The notes below the pieces were generated by a model, which was not told the DNA's origin, made no database searches, and saw nothing but the letters and a program-made list of their open reading frames with translations. DNA of 64,000 nucleotides from Mycteria americana (lineage: Eukaryota; Chordata; Aves; Ciconiiformes; Ciconiidae), in assembly GCF_035582795.1 (NCBI RefSeq), contig NC_134367.1, positions 82,257,062 through 82,321,061 of the forward strand, in the 5' to 3' direction. The translations under genes were made by a program, and so were the position numbers. Below, one piece after another: positions 20,376 through 34,331 of the stretch. How positions within the stretch are numbered: position 1 is the first letter of the stretch; the number at the start of each line of letters is the position of its first letter.

Positions 20376-23300
20376 CTGAATGGTAGGTGAACACAGATAA
20401 TAAGAGGCTGTGACACCAGGCTGTGTACATTTTCGTTTGGCATGCCATCGCAACAGACATATTGTGGCATTAAAGCACTACAAGACAGCCCTGAGTAATA
20501 AAGTCCTTCCTCCACGATTACACTGTCTCAGGAACAGTAGGTTTCCAGTCCACCAGCCCTCTCCTAGCAGGTGCAATAGGGTAGGTCTGTCCTTGGTCTG
20601 TGAAGTGAGTGCCTGCCAGGGTGTGAAGATGCTGCCAGCTGAGAGATAGATGTCAGGTCGAATGCGATTCATTCGCAAGAGGCCACCTCTGGAAACCATT
20701 AGGCTCCTGCAGTCTGCAGATATCTCTCTACAACCCGCACGACCAGGCAAGATTTCAAGGTGACAGCGTAGCAGCACGAGTGATGCACAGGTTGGCAACG
20801 TACGTTAGAGCTGAACACCGTTTTCTTCCAGGCACCATCATTAAATGCCTCTTCCTGAAACACCAGGAGTTTTATCTGTTACCTTCAGCTGTGGCTCCAA
20901 AGCATACAGAGAGTGTGAACACCAGCGCAATTGCAGCTGCTCGCAGGCATCGCCCTCCTGCCTAGCCACACTGCTCATCCCACGACATCCACAGAGGGGG
21001 CCAGGTGGGCATTGCACTGAAGCAGTGGTGGCTCTGGCGGAGGGCGAGCATCCTCTGCCAAGAGCAGAGCCTCAGGCACACTTACTGCTGATAGGAACAG
21101 GAACAGAGTCATTTCTGTCATTTCTTTTTCTATCATCAATGCTATCAGGTCAGGCTTCCTTGGATGTTCTTTTTTCATCAAGAAGGCAGAGTCTGATTTG
21201 GTTTTCTGTGCTTTTAACTGCTTTTTGTCTAAGAGAGACTCTCATTTTCTCTCTCTCCAGCTGTAATTTGTGGAGTAGAAGGTGACATAAAGGGAACCCA
21301 AAAGGCCTGATGCAGGAAACTATGATTTCCACTTCTCCTTGGCCTCCTTGTTTGGCATCGTGCTACAGCTCTGACTTTCAGCCCCTGCTCTTCAGCATCT
21401 TGCATGTGCTTTTCTGAGTCACATTTACGTAATTCCTTCCCCAATAACATCAGGTGGACCCTGGTCATTCAGGATTTAAAGTTGGTTATTCAAATGACAG
21501 CAACCTGATTAAGGCTTTCATAACCCTGTTGTCATTAAACCTCATGCCCTGCCATCAGTTTAACGTTGGAGGGTTTATCCATAGCCTTTGACCTGACTGA
21601 TCCCACGTTCTCCAGTGCTTGTTGCCTGCTGGCTAAGCCCCTTCAGTGTCATCTGACCTTCTCTAAGGGACTGTTTGAGGCTAGATGTTTTCATTTTGTG
21701 CTCTTTCTCCAGGGGTTTGAGACACATGACTTGCTGCCTTTATAGCTCCTTTATATTTGCAAAGATTTAAGGGTAGATGTTATTATGTGGACTGAGGTAC
21801 TCTCTCTGAAGCTCAGCAGCTCGCTGTCCTTCCTTCCTCCTCTGAATTTGTATGAAGTTATATAAAACATCTTTGTTCTGTCTCTGAGATTAGTCTCATT
21901 CCATACTGCTTGGCGCCCTCTGAACCTTGCATTGATTTGAATCCAAATGCCACAGTCACGGTCACATGAAACCATGCTGTTTCTTATACTTTCCATTACT
22001 TTGGCTCAGTGCAGAGCATGGACTTTTGCCCGGTGGCTTGCAGCCTGGCAGGGTTTGCACATGCTCCTGCACACGTCTTTGCTAAATGGGGACATGTTAT
22101 ATTGCTCTAACAACAGCTGAGACCAGATGAAATTAAGCCCAGCTTGGGGCTGCTTTTTAAGGACTTTTCCTTCAGTTTCCAGCAATAAGGTAATATACAC
22201 TTTCTCTGGTGTTTCCAGGGTTCGCAACAGAGGGGCTGGAGCATCCTTCTCTCCCTCATTTCCAGAGGCAGAAATGAGGCAGAGGGATGGGAGGTGAGAA
22301 AGGTCGTGCAGGGTTTTAGGGGTTGTGCAGGGACTGCAAGCCAGGCCTGAGGACTGGGCTGCCCTACAAAGTGTCGTGGGCAGCCTAGTGAAAAATGCTG
22401 GAGAGCAATGAGAAAAAGAGTACTGAAAATCAAGGAGAGGGGTTTTAAGAAGTGACCTTTGAAAATCCTGCCCAGAGCTGATTAAAGAAAAAAAAAAAAC
22501 ATCTTGGAGGAATTGCAGGATATCAAAATCTCATTCAAAGGAGGATCCTAAAATTACAGTGAATGTTCATTATCATTTTGCATAGTGGTGAGAAGCCAGA
22601 GGCCACAGTCTGGCTGCTTTCACTGTGCTGTGTAATAGCAAAAGGTCCTTCTCCTAAAGAGGTGTCAATCCCAAATGTGGTTTTAGGACTAATCTGTGCT
22701 CACACCACCTGCAGCTTTGCCAGCACTGCCGTGCCTGGCTATGAAATGCTGACATGGGCCAGACGTGCTGCAGAGCTGAGGGGAGGTGGGTGCTGAGCTG
22801 TCACCCTGAGTCGGGGTGACCTCCCAGGGCAGCTCCCCCACTGTATCCCACCTTGCCCAGGTTACCCCAATGCTTACGGCACCCCAGGGCCGGGAGGCAG
22901 CAGCTCTGCCTGTCCCCTTTCTGCCCAACATCACCCGATGGGCTACCCCCTTTTGTACACCCGCAAAGAAATATGAAACACGTCTTCTTCTGTGCTTTGG
23001 TAAGACATGACAACATTATCTGTGCTGGCAGCCGAAACATTATCATTAGACAGCCATCTAAGTGCTTTACTCAGACAAAGAGGCATGGCTTTGCGAGCTG
23101 TTGTTCCAGGCTTTTGTCAGAGCTAAGCATACACCGCTGCATTAATTCCTTTCTTTGGAGGAGGGGCCGTTTTGCAAACAAAAGAGGGCTTTTAAGATTA
23201 TTTTTATTTTTTTTCTTTAGACTGTGAAAGACTAAGTGGCAGTGTGGGAGAGGACCCAAGCTGCAGCATGTCTTCAGCTCCCTGAGTCAGAGGCAGTCCC

Positions 23301-25264
23301 TGTGGGAGCTCAACTTTTCCCAGGAGAATAGCTGTAAGAGCACCCACTGATCTTTTTTGGGGGAGCTTATGTTTTTCAGAGGGTTTCATCAGTGTGTGTT
23401 TCAGCGTCCTGACTGGGAGACAATCTTAATTCTTTTCTCACTAGGAATATCCTGGGCTGAATTTACTGTTCCTCAGCTTTATGCCTTAAATAGTAAGCTA
23501 AAATATTATTTCATGTTTTTAGAACTAACATTGAAAAGGTGGAAAAATAAATCAAAGTAAAAATAAAATGAACCCAAAACTGCCACAAACTTTTAAGCCT
23601 TTGCTTAAAAATAATCCAGTAAAAACAAGAGAGCAGGAAATTCTGATCTGCAAAGACTGATTTTTGCTACTTATTGAAACCCCAGAAACTTCAGTTACAA
23701 GCTCTTTCATTTTTTCCTGTAAAAAACCACCACCGGGTATAAATTTAACTTTTCCCTCCTCTTGCTTTCAGAATTATTGGTTTAACAAAGTGCAGTAAGG
23801 TAATAAGATTTCCAAATGTTACTGGCACTGCAGCTGTGACGGCGGGCGCTCAGCACAGCCCCTGCTGAGCTGGGAGCAGCGATGCGGAGGCGTTCCGCAC
23901 GGAGGCAGCTTCGGCTAAGGAGAGAGGGACGGCAGCAGTGCCTGCGGTTCTGCAACCGCCTGGATTAGTGCAAACTTTAGACCTGCGAATAGTTACACAT
24001 GGGCATTGGCGTGGGGAGTCAGCTCCCACTTCTGCATGGAGTGGCTGGAGCTGGTCCTGGACCGCAGCCCCGAGGAGAGAGACCCTGCGAGGCTCTAGCA
24101 ACCTGGGCAGCCTTAACATAATGCTGCCTGGCTCAGTCTGTCTCTCTGCTTTCTACCTTTCCATCTTTCTACCAGGATCTGAAAGCAGGAGGGAGTCCAA
24201 CAATTTTGCTGTCCTCAGTTGTGCACCCCTCAAATGAAAGTGAATCTAAAAGCCACACCCTTATCTCAGGTCACAAAAGGCATCTGTCCTATTTTATACC
24301 ATAGATTATTGCTGCTGGCCCAAGAGAGTTGCAGTTTTTCCCCTGTAGCTGGCTGGCTGGGTGGGAGCTGCCTTTCAGTGGCTACAACTCCAGACAATGG
24401 AAGAGTCCCATAACCCCCACAGTGGGGAAGGAGCCAGTCTGTTTCTCACTAATGAACTGCATAAACCATATATGATTAAAACCACTCCTCATGTGAGGCA
24501 GGAGACCACCACAGACAGTCTTCTCAGAGGAACACAGAATAGCAGCCAAAACAGGGGAGTCCTGCTGCTTGCAACTGTTTGCCCACCCAGGGCAAGAAGC
24601 TGTGGGCAGAGGAGCGGGAGGAGGGGTGGAGATGGCTTGAGGGAGGCTGGGGAGAAGATGAAGGGGAACCTGAGTTTGCATAGGGAATAGGGGTATCCCA
24701 GCTTCCAAAGGTCTTTCTACGGCTCTGCTTTTAGTTACACTCAATAGCAGCCATTTCCAGGCTGGAAGAAAACAACTGTCGCGCACGGTGCCCTGGGGAC
24801 AGTTTGGCTTGGGACCAAAAAGTGCAATGAGAATTTCAAAATCCCAGTAGTGCCAGCAAGGATTAGCTTCCCAAGGTCTCACTTAGAAGATCCCCAGGAA
24901 GTAAATCTTCACTGAACTTTATGTAGCAACCTTGCAATACTGAGGGGAGCAGGACGTTTGGTGGTGGAGCCTTTTGGAGCTAAATATTGTGGCATCTCCC
25001 AGACAGCAGTCAACTGGCTGCTTCCCTCGCTCATCTTGGGGAACAGCTTGAAGACTTCAGTGGCTGACCCAGCTGGAAAATGTTGGGACAGTGCAAAATC
25101 CCTCCCTGATACAAAGGCATTTGGCAGGAAAGCATCCTAAAAAGCATATCAACTGTGATAAAAAGCTGGCTCCAGCTCTTTGAGGCAGGTATCTTGCCGT
25201 GCAGGCATTGCCGTCCCTGCTCCTCTGCCTTGCAGCTCTCACCTGAGGGATGCAGATACAGTGT

Positions 25265-25510
25265 GATCAAATAGGTAACACACTGGGCTGGGCGTCAAGA
25301 AACCTGGATGCTTGTCCTTGAGATGTTGCCAACCTGCTGCGTGACTGAAAGTGAATCATGTCACCTCTTCATGTCTCCTTTCCCTCTTCAGACAGGCTGG
25401 CTCTGTCCTGGCTGCTTCAGTCCGGGATTGTCTCTCGCTCTTTACAGGCACAGCACCTGCCACAGGGAAGGACCCCAAATCAATTATAGACCGCCAATAT
25501 AACTGTTACA
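25265..25510 (+). repeat. MIR-like tRNA-derived SINE, nearly full length
   Basis: The body (GGCGTCAAGAAACCTGGATG, then GTGACTGAAAGTGAATCATG and CACCTCTTCATGTCTCCTTT) follows the MIR core consensus. The 3' part (GGATTGTCTCTCGCTCTTTA and CAGGCACAGCACCTGCCACA) follows the amniote MIR 3' region. The element is old and diverged. Confidence 0.6.
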
Positions 25511-28500
25511 CTGCAAAGTATTTTGAGATCCTCAGGGTAGGATGTTCCCTTTGCCCATACGCACAGTGTGCACATGGTCGTGCCTGTGTAGGCTGTGCAT
25601 GGACCGTTCTCAAAACTCTATTACAAACAGCATCTTCCACTGGGAGAGGAAAAAAAACAGGTTAGAAAAATTCAAAGCAATCTCTACACTCAGGGCCTGC
25701 AAACAGAAGCCGTAATAAACCAAATGTAATTATAAGCTGGAACAACATGTGCTAGTGTTAATATAAGCTCATTTGGGTATTTAAATCGTTAGAAGAGCTC
25801 CACAGATAAGGGATCATCAGCACAGAGACCTCCCTCAAGGGAACTGTTCCTTGCACAGCAGAAAGAGATGCAGAGATGGTGATGCTCCCTCCTCCATCGT
25901 GGAGGGTTTGCGGCACGGCTGGGGTGGTGGCTGCCGGGGCAGCCGGCACAGCCTGGGCACCGCTCCTCCTGCGAGGAGGGAGTGCCGTGCCACACGTGCC
26001 CTTTCGGGCAGGCCCCAGCTACCTGAGCCAGCTCTCTGGCCACCTACTCTCCATGTACACTTTGGCATCGTCCAGGCTGGCACCCCGCGTCCCTCCGCCC
26101 CAGCACGGGGGTGGCACACGTGGTCCTTGGGGTTTGTAGCAGCCACGGTACCAATTTTTCCGTTGCTCCTTGCTGTGAGAACCCGCGGCAGAAGCGGGGT
26201 AATCTCTCTCTTTCATCATCTGTACTTTGAATGCTATTATTGAAGAGCATTTTTGCAATCCTCTTTACACAAAAAATTGGGCAAGCTGAGTACATCCCCC
26301 GTGCTCACCAGCTGCTTTCACAGAAAAGCGGTTCCCGCCAACAAGGGTCAGGTGTACAGAGAAAACATGGGAAAAATCACATGCAAACCTATTCCTTATC
26401 AAAGTTTTATTAAAGCAGCTAAAAAAGAAAATTACTTTGCACAGCCGTTCCCCACCAGAGATAGCAAAAATAAACAAATAAAATCAGGCCCATGGCAGCT
26501 TGCCACTGTTCTCACAGAATGGGGGAAAATTGGTTTACTAATGTATAGAAACCTGCCTGACCTATCACCAGACCTGTACGTCTTCTTCCCTACTTATTTA
26601 CTCTGGAAACAGTCACCAAGTACTTTGTGTGCCACTGAAGTGAGAACAGAGCCCAAAGGTCCGGCAGGAGAGAGAGACACATTTCAGACCCCAGTGCAGT
26701 ACCTCTGCCACTGGTTAGTACACGTACCCTGGTTAAGAGAGAAAAAAACCTGAAAAATGGCTAACTAATATTAAGGACCTACCCACAGTTTTTGAAAATT
26801 GTTCATATTTTCCAGGGCTGATGTTGATTTTGAAGCAGCGGGTTCTTAAATGTGCCGTGCACAGGAGCACAGCCCAGCAACGCCAGGGCTGAGGGTCAGC
26901 TTTGCTGGGTGTGGTGTTTCACCGGCATAGCTCTACTGAAAGAGAATTTCCAATCTGTGCTGCAATATGAGCCAGCATAAGCTGGCCTCAGCTCAAGCTC
27001 AGACATCTCTATTTCCATTGCAAGTTGAAGACAAGCCCTTAGAGAGGAGCACGAGAGCTGTTATGTAGATCAAGCTAAAATTCATGACAGCCGGCTGTCT
27101 GGGGATTTCCAGAGTTAGCAATCACACCTGGGCCATCATGTTCTGCAGCCTCCGATGGCCGTGCCCTGTGAGTTCATCTAGTCTCTTTTTTTATCAGGTA
27201 AGACTTTTGGTGTCCGCAGCATCCTATGGCCGTGCCTCCTGCAGTTTACATATGCAAAAGGGCCCTTCCTTTCATTTACATTTGCTGCCTGATAATTTTA
27301 CTGGGAACCCACTGTTTCTGGCGTCGTTACAAAACACGGACTCCGGACTTCCTGTTCACCTTCATAATTTTATGTTTATACTCCTCATACTAGTGGTTTC
27401 TCTTCCAAACTGAAGCATCTTGGTCTCCATAGGCACTTGGCTGCACTACAAAATTTTTCCTGGTTCTCTCACAAACTGTGGTCCTTCCGCTGCCACGACT
27501 GCCTGCCACACCTGGGGCAACCACTGCACCAGCCGATGAAGCGATATTCCCTGTCTTCCTTTTGTCGGATCCTCCCACACAGGCATCCTTTTTTTCCTTT
27601 CCTTCCTGTCCTTTTCCCAGTGCTGCTTGCCCTCTCCATTGGGTGCCTTGTCCAGACCCCACGCCGTCTTCCCTTACCAAAGCAGAAGAGAGAGGGAACA
27701 TTATGAATGTTGATGGGGTGTAGAGGTTTATGGTTAACAACGTCAACCCACAGGTTGTATAAATGAACTCTGCGTGGCCTACTTCTCACTCAAGGTACTT
27801 CTAGTCTTAAAAAAAGAAACCCTCAAATTTAGTAATGAATTATATATGACCATGTACATGCTATTATGTCTGAGTTAGCCACATATTAATTCATAATCTA
27901 TGTAGGTCAGACATGGCAGCTCAACCTAAGAAGAGCCCATGTGAAGGTCTGTGGTCCAAGGCTGTGAGCAGAGTAATTTATTATCCCTCCTCCGTGACTC
28001 CCACCATGACCTCGCAGGAGACAAGAACATCGTCACAGGAGTACATCTGGCCCCTTTGAGTTCAGATCTCAGCGCAAAATTTGGGAAAGGTGGAAAACAA
28101 ACTGAACAAAACAGAATAAAATATTTACTATGGTCAGCACACAAAGTGCTGAATTTTATACAGCTTTTCCCAGAACGATCTGGATCAATGAAAACACTTT
28201 TCGACAGAGTGGAGACGTGATGTTCTTCAGCAAAAGAATAGCCGCCTGGCTGATCAATCAAAATTCTAGCTCAGACAAAATCATTTTCCCATTCGAGACT
28301 GAATTACTTGCTGCCAACTGTAGGGTTAGTGTTCCTCTGCCAGGGTTAAAATTTCCGAAGCCTATTTGATGGTATTTACATGAAGTAGCGCTAGCAGCAC
28401 CACCGCCAAGAAATTTTCACGGGGCAGGGGAGCGATTCCCCCTTAGCACTTCTCAACAGAGATGTCAATAGAGCAAAGGAGATGAGGAGTAGGGCTGCGA

Positions 28501-28612
28501 GGGAACCCGTAACTGCAGCACCAGTGTTTTCCCACCCCTCTTTGCTCCCTCTCAGCAGTGACCATGAATAACAAGCAGGGAAAACAGAGGCAGGTTTTGA
28601 AGGGAAATGAGG

Positions 28613-28754
28613 GCAGTGGGGGGGAGAAGGGAGGGAGGAGGGGGGGAGGACCCCGCTTATGCAAGAAGGGGTATAAAAGGGGCAGCCGAGTCCCCCCCCG
28701 AAATCGGGAAGAGTGGGGCGAAAGGAGAGCACGAACCTCTTCACTGAAGAGCAG
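28613..28754 (+). promoter_or_regulatory. Candidate TATA promoter and short noncoding first exon, possibly of AGT
   Basis: A G-rich block (28613-28650) is followed by a canonical TATAAAAG at 28672-28679. Initiation about 25-30 bases downstream would start near 28700. A short exon could then end at a CAG|GT at 28754, though this donor (GTTTGA) is weak. AGT in mammals has a short noncoding exon 1 behind a TATA box, and the coding exon 2 here has a splice acceptor just 27 bases before the ATG, so an upstream exon must exist. The assignment is inference. Confidence 0.3.
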
Positions 28755-31700
28755 GTTTGAGACGTCTGTGTTTCGTTGTACCTTTACTGTGGCTGTGGCA
28801 GGGCAAGATTTGTTAGGAAACACGCCTGGGCCCTGGGCTTGCTTTGCACAGGGGATGCCTTTAGGAACAGCCTTGCTTTGACCTTCTTCAGTTCCTAGTT
28901 GCCGGAAAGCTTTTCGCCCAAATTTGGCCCCACACAGGTTTTCTGGCACAGCTCTCTTCAGGGAGCCAAATCCTCGGACAACGGAGCCGAAGGGCAGGAT
29001 AGAGACTCTCTTCTTTCCAAAGTTGAAGCTCTATCTTTAAGTACACGCTCGTTCCTAAAGCCATGGCAACCCAACAAAAAAAAGCCCGACAAAAGGGTCC
29101 ACATATAGTAATTGGAATAATCCTTGTGCACTCCTGCTTAAAAAAGACTCAGAAGTAAAATGAAAGACTAACTGTAATTAAGTCCTACTAGGATAAAATA
29201 CGTTCCAGGTGTAGCAAGGTATGTTCTTCATAGTCTGAAGGCTTCTCCTTTGTAGAAACTATGTGAAGATAAAAGACAAAGATCTAAGAAGTGCACTAAG
29301 CGCGTGATGCATCTTAATGGGGGAATATTAATCGAGTGAGCATGAGGGACCAGCAAACTGGGGGGGGGGTGCCTGAGCTTTGTAGTCGGGCGTGAACGTA
29401 AGCTGAAATCAAAGGTTCTCTCTCATTACTGAGGCCAGCCAAATTCCTGGTGGTCTGAAGCAGGAGGAGCACTGTGGTGAAAGTGGATCGTTGCACATTT
29501 TCTGGTGAAACGTTTTTTTCTGGAGAAAGCTGGCTATTTTATTTCAATTACTTTATTGATTGAGTTGGGGGGGGGGGGAGGGAGAGAATCCTGCGGTCCC
29601 CAAAGATATGGATAATTTTTTGTTGACAGAAAACAATAGAACTGAGTGCACAAACACCAAAAGAGCCCCAAAGGTCGACTTGGCCGAAAACCCGGAGAAC
29701 TTTCAACTAAAACCTGAACTTCCTTTATGTGACAGAGCCACCAGAGCACCACATGGGAGTAATCGTTCAGCTGCCTCCTGCTCCCCCTCTTCTGCAGGGC
29801 AGCATCCCCTGCGGCCAGGGATGCCTGTCTTGGGGCTGGTGCCCATAGCGAGAGGAGACCACCAGGAGCTGCAGCATGACTTGTTCATGGACCGCGGGGG
29901 AGCTGGAAGCAGGAGATACCCAAACAACAACGCCCTCCGGGTGCTAGAGCAGCGTTTCTGAATCATGCATAGAGGCATAATGATTTAAGGAAGAAAAATG
30001 CAGGTTATGTGATTTCCCCTTCCAGTGTTTATTGTCCACAGTAAACACGTAAGTCTGGCAGCTGTTGTATATGTTATTAGCATCACTTGTAGCTTATTAG
30101 CCAAAGTCAATAATTCTTGTTAATAAGGATACTTTTCAGTGTTTCACAGAGCACAAGGTGCCTTTCATTGAAGCAGCCTTGGTTCCTGTGTCCTCGATAC
30201 TGAGAGTATCAGGCTGGGTTTGCTTTTTCCCTGTGTTCAAGCCTCACCTGGGAGGATGCAGCAGACCAGCTATAGCTCAGTCACACCGTGGGCTGGCCGC
30301 TCGTGCACACCGCTGGTGCCTAGTGCCTCACATGGACCCACGTGGGTGGAGGTGCGGGAGACACGTTTGGGCTGTGCTGTCACACGTCCCACCCGCACCT
30401 CCACCGGCCTCTAAGGGACCAGCTTTCTCCCCCAGCCTGCCTGCGGGAAGGACTCTCCGGGGGAGAGGGGAAAAAAGGGGGATTGCAGCCCGAAACCTAG
30501 GTCGTTCTCTTAGCATTTAGCTGAACAAAATGCATTTTTAATGGGGGAACTACTTTTCCCGTTGCCTGGATCCATGGCTGGGCTGCATGCATTTTATAGC
30601 TGTCTGGAGATGGTACAAATGCTCAGGGACTGTTCTGTTGCCAGATGCTTCCTCGACTGAGATGCTCCGGCAGCAAGAGGACAAAACACCTTAAATATTT
30701 CAAGCTGTTTGTTTAAGCCAGAACCGCTTTCAGACCTCATTAAAACTAAGGTAATCAGATTGTTTAAATGAAAAGCAGGGCTGCAGAGACAGAAGTTTCC
30801 CATCCCTTTGGCGTTAGTCACCTGGCACACAGCGGTTGGGCCGGCAGGACTTGGCTGTCCCTGTCTCCACCTTCAACTCCACCAGATCTGACTGCCCAGG
30901 TGCACTGAAAACATCCCTCTCTCTCCCCTCTCTCCTTGAAGCCAACATGTAACTGGGCACTGCAGTATGAGCCATGCCTGACCGGCCCTCTAAAATCAGG
31001 GCATGGATGTCAAATCAGCCCTACTCCCATTAGAGCCATGGGATTTTAATTACTAACGATAACAGGGGCATTGAGCGAGACCCAGTTTAACCCAACTGCA
31101 TCATCCCTGGTCTGATTCACTGTTTATTTGCTTAAAGAGGAAGAAGGGGCATGCCAAACTGGAGGACCATTTCAAAAGCAGCAGAAACACCTCCGAATCT
31201 CCCCCCCCTTTTGCCAAATAGGACTTGGGAAGCTAAGCCTGGGAGGGATGATGTCTCAGTGATGTGGCTCTGGCAAACGAATCCATCTAGCTTTCATCCT
31301 CTCCTTTTCAACACACTTTGTTTTGAAGAGGAAAAAGAACAAACTTTTGATCTTCTGGAGAGGTCAAGAGGGAAAGAAAGGGTAAAAATTGAGAGTTTAA
31401 TCATTTTACTCTGCAGTAGCGTACATGTCCCACTCACTGACGGGTACCCAAGCTGCGAGGTAGAGATTAAAAGCAATTTATCTGAGAAGAAGAAAATATG
31501 GTCCGACGGTACAACAAATACAGGTACAAAGAAATCTGCATTTCTTTGAGTCTGGCACAAAACAAGCCGAGTTATTTTCAGCTCCTATAATCGGTTCTTC
31601 TGCATAGTAAAATGCCCGTGTCTGTCAGTGAATGTGTAACTGCAGGCTATGCAGATGTGCTGGGCCCGGTTAAAGGTTGTGTATCCATCCCTGGAACTTT

Positions 31701-33469
31701 CTATGCAGCCGGTGTTAAGCCGTGCTCAGGTTTCATCGGGTCCTGTCTGGCCCGAGCTAACTTTTTTCAGCCCCCCAGCCCGTGATGTAAAGTAGCTTTG
31801 CGCAATGCCACTGCAGACATGTAGACAGGGCCCTCCCAGGGAAAGGACGTAAGTCCACCAGCAATCACGCCAGACCGCTCCAGGGGGAAGAGGTGCCGCG
31901 AGGAGCCTGCCCGAGGGGGGACGGCACACACCGGGACAGAGGCGAGTAAGCACGCTTACTGCATTTACTTTGAATGCCAATTTTTCAACTCAAGTTTTTG
32001 TGCTTTTCTGAAAGGCTCTGGGCTGACTTCCTTCGGGAAACAAGCCACGCTGGCTTTCCACAGATGGGGCTTAGTGCAAGTGCTGGCAGCGAGAGCTGCC
32101 CCTCTTGTTTCTGCTCATGAGAAAAGCGTTGACGCGGTGGCTCTGGCAGGCGTAGAGAAGTAGCCACCGGGCACCAGCGGTGCCTAATGGCACAGCCTGA
32201 CCAGGTGGCACAGGGTCATCCTCACTGCTGCTACAGGAAGAATTAAGAAACGCTTCAAAAGAATTGTATGATGGCGAGAACAGGGTGGGAAGGGCAGCGC
32301 CTCTAATTCGGGGCTTTTTGGTTTGTTTGTCTGAGCTGTCCCAATCTGGAAAATGCAGAGAGTAGACTAGAAATGCACAGTGGCTGGGCTAACTGTGACG
32401 ACGAAATTGGGAAGACACCTCCCAAGGTAATTTTTTAACCAGTCATAAGGAACGAGGAAGCCCTGCAGTGCTGCATGTCACCTGCTGCCAGCGGGGCCGG
32501 GCAGGCGAAGACGTGTCAGGAGCAGAGGGGACGGCAGCGCCGACTGCTGCTGCCTACACGCTCATATAGAGGATGGGATGGGAGTTAGTGGGGAAGAGCA
32601 ATCCTTGATGAAGGCACAGGGCTGGAGGTCCTCCCCTGCATGCCTCCGGGGAGCAAATAGTTTCAGGCCTGACCCACAGGCACCCACGAGGAAGATGCTC
32701 AGACATCCTGAGGAACCATCGCAACAGCAGAAACTCCATTTGGAAACCAAGCTGTTAGATAGGAGCCTACGGCCTGGGAATGTAGATGTGTGGGTTAGCA
32801 GGCATATGTATTTAGCAAGGTATGCCTAATTACCGAGCATCTGCACATCTCCGTTTTGTATTTGCAAGAGAGTGGTGATACTGCAAACCAGAGTATTATT
32901 AGGCATGGAAGACTTGGGGATCCCCGAGTGAAATGAGTATGGTTATACACCGTAAATCAGGCTGGGAAGGTGACAGGTCTTGAATGGCTGGATTTAAACC
33001 CAGACACTTCCACCGTGTGTAAATTAAAGTGTTAGTGAGAGAGACATTGCACTGCGTCCTCTCAAAAGGCTCAGGCTACCAGAATTACAATATCTGACAG
33101 GCTGGCATGACTCAAAAAATCTTGGAGAAAGAAGGCGGAGAGCAGAGCTTGGTTACTGGCAAGGCTGTTAGCATTTTGCCCATTCAGTGAGCTCTGCAGA
33201 GCTTGGAAAAGGCAAAAAGAGGGTGGACAGAGCTACAGTAAACAAGAAATGACTAGCAGAATAAAAATACAGCTCTGAGTAACAGCGTTTTGGCCAATGG
33301 TAAGTGTTATAGATGCATAATTTCCAATACATTTGGATTTCAAATACACAAATTCAAAGTCATATACTAGAAATCCAGGGAAGGTACAGCAGAGCTATTA
33401 GTTATAAAAAAATGGATATAGGAAAAGTGAGAATTATAAAAATGCAAAATTTGTCAGTGTGTTTGCACA

Positions 33470-33502
33470 CTTGTGTGTATGTATGTGTGTGTGTATGCGT
33501 GC
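33470..33502 (+). repeat. Imperfect (GT)n microsatellite
   Basis: Alternating GT with TATG interruptions (TGTGTGTATGTATGTGTGTG and onward), about 33 bp. Confidence 0.8.
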
Positions 33503-33859
33503 CCCTGACTTTCTCATTCCCAATATGCACCAGATCCTTTGTGCCAAAACACCGGTGACATCCACATCCAGTAAAAGTCTCTACTTCTTGTCAGGAAAAG
33601 CAAGAGCAGCAGGCAGTCTTTAACCGCAGGAGAAGACTGCCTGTACAGTAGAGTGAAACTCAGCTTACCCCTTCTAACTTTGTATTCAGATAAAGAAGGT
33701 GCTACGAAAACGGTTTCAGTGTTAGCACATTTGTATAAGGAAGCCTTGAGTGCGTTTGCCCAGAAGCTAGAATGAATGTTTGCACTGGGCTATGAAAACA
33801 CAAAACGCTCTGCTAGTGCCAAGTATTATGCTGACTAGACATTCAAAGCAGGATTGTTC

Positions 33860-34010
33860 AGTGGCCAGACCTTAAGAGACCTGGTTTCCAAACCCACTTC
33901 CCGCGTAACAGCAGGCAAATCGCTTAGCCCGTCTGTGTGTCAGCAAGATTTAGTGCAGCAGTTTGCAGAGATAGCTCTGACCAGGTCCCAGGAGGAACAT
34001 ACTTGCATTA
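33860..34010 (+). repeat. MIR-like SINE fragment
   Basis: GACCTGGTTTCCAAACCCAC, then GCAGGCAAATCGCTTAGCCC and TCTGTGTGTCAG follow the MIR order 'acctgggttcaaatccc ... gggcaagtcacttaacc ... tctgtgcctcag'. Diverged and partial. Confidence 0.45.
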
Positions 34011-34331
34011 TTATAATGTTTTGCCAGAAGCAACACGCTCTAGGTTGCAAGCCTAACTAGTCGGCGTGCACAACCCTATTGCTTCCCGTGCTAAATCATT
34101 AGGGTACTGCAGTGGGTAGTGGAATCAAATCTGTGCTTACAGTTTCCCCACCTGCCACCATTGAAACTGGTGGCCATCTCACCCTGGGCAGAGCCAGACC
34201 AACCAGCACTAAACGCTGAAATTCCTGCCTTTGTAACGCCAACGCAGCACTAGCACCTCACCCTGTGAGTAAGAGAAACTGTATTTACAGCAGGCTGATC
34301 AGGCTTCTTCCCTCCCCACTTTTTCTTTCAG

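Larger units (their letters stand above)
18421..28600. other. Intergenic region upstream of CAPN9 and AGT (first part)
   Basis: About 10 kb with no exon, RNA gene or full mobile element that I can support. It carries a tRNA-like SINE fragment near 20285-20375 and a MIR-like SINE near 25265-25510. Open frames of 60-170 codons occur on both strands but lack recognisable domains and splice context. Confidence 0.6.
28755..34331 (+). other. Region between candidate promoter and AGT coding exon (possible AGT intron 1)
   Basis: No coding exon recognised. It contains G runs at 29359-29368 and 29567-29578, a possible tRNA-derived SINE near 32970-33050, a GT-rich microsatellite at 33470-33502 and a MIR-like fragment at 33860-34010. 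The noncoding AGT exon must lie here or further upstream. Confidence 0.5.

Noticed and set aside
26253-26753. 166-codon plus-strand frame in the intergenic region
   Set aside because: No recognisable domain or codon pattern, and no splice context. Frames of this size occur by chance in 64 kb.
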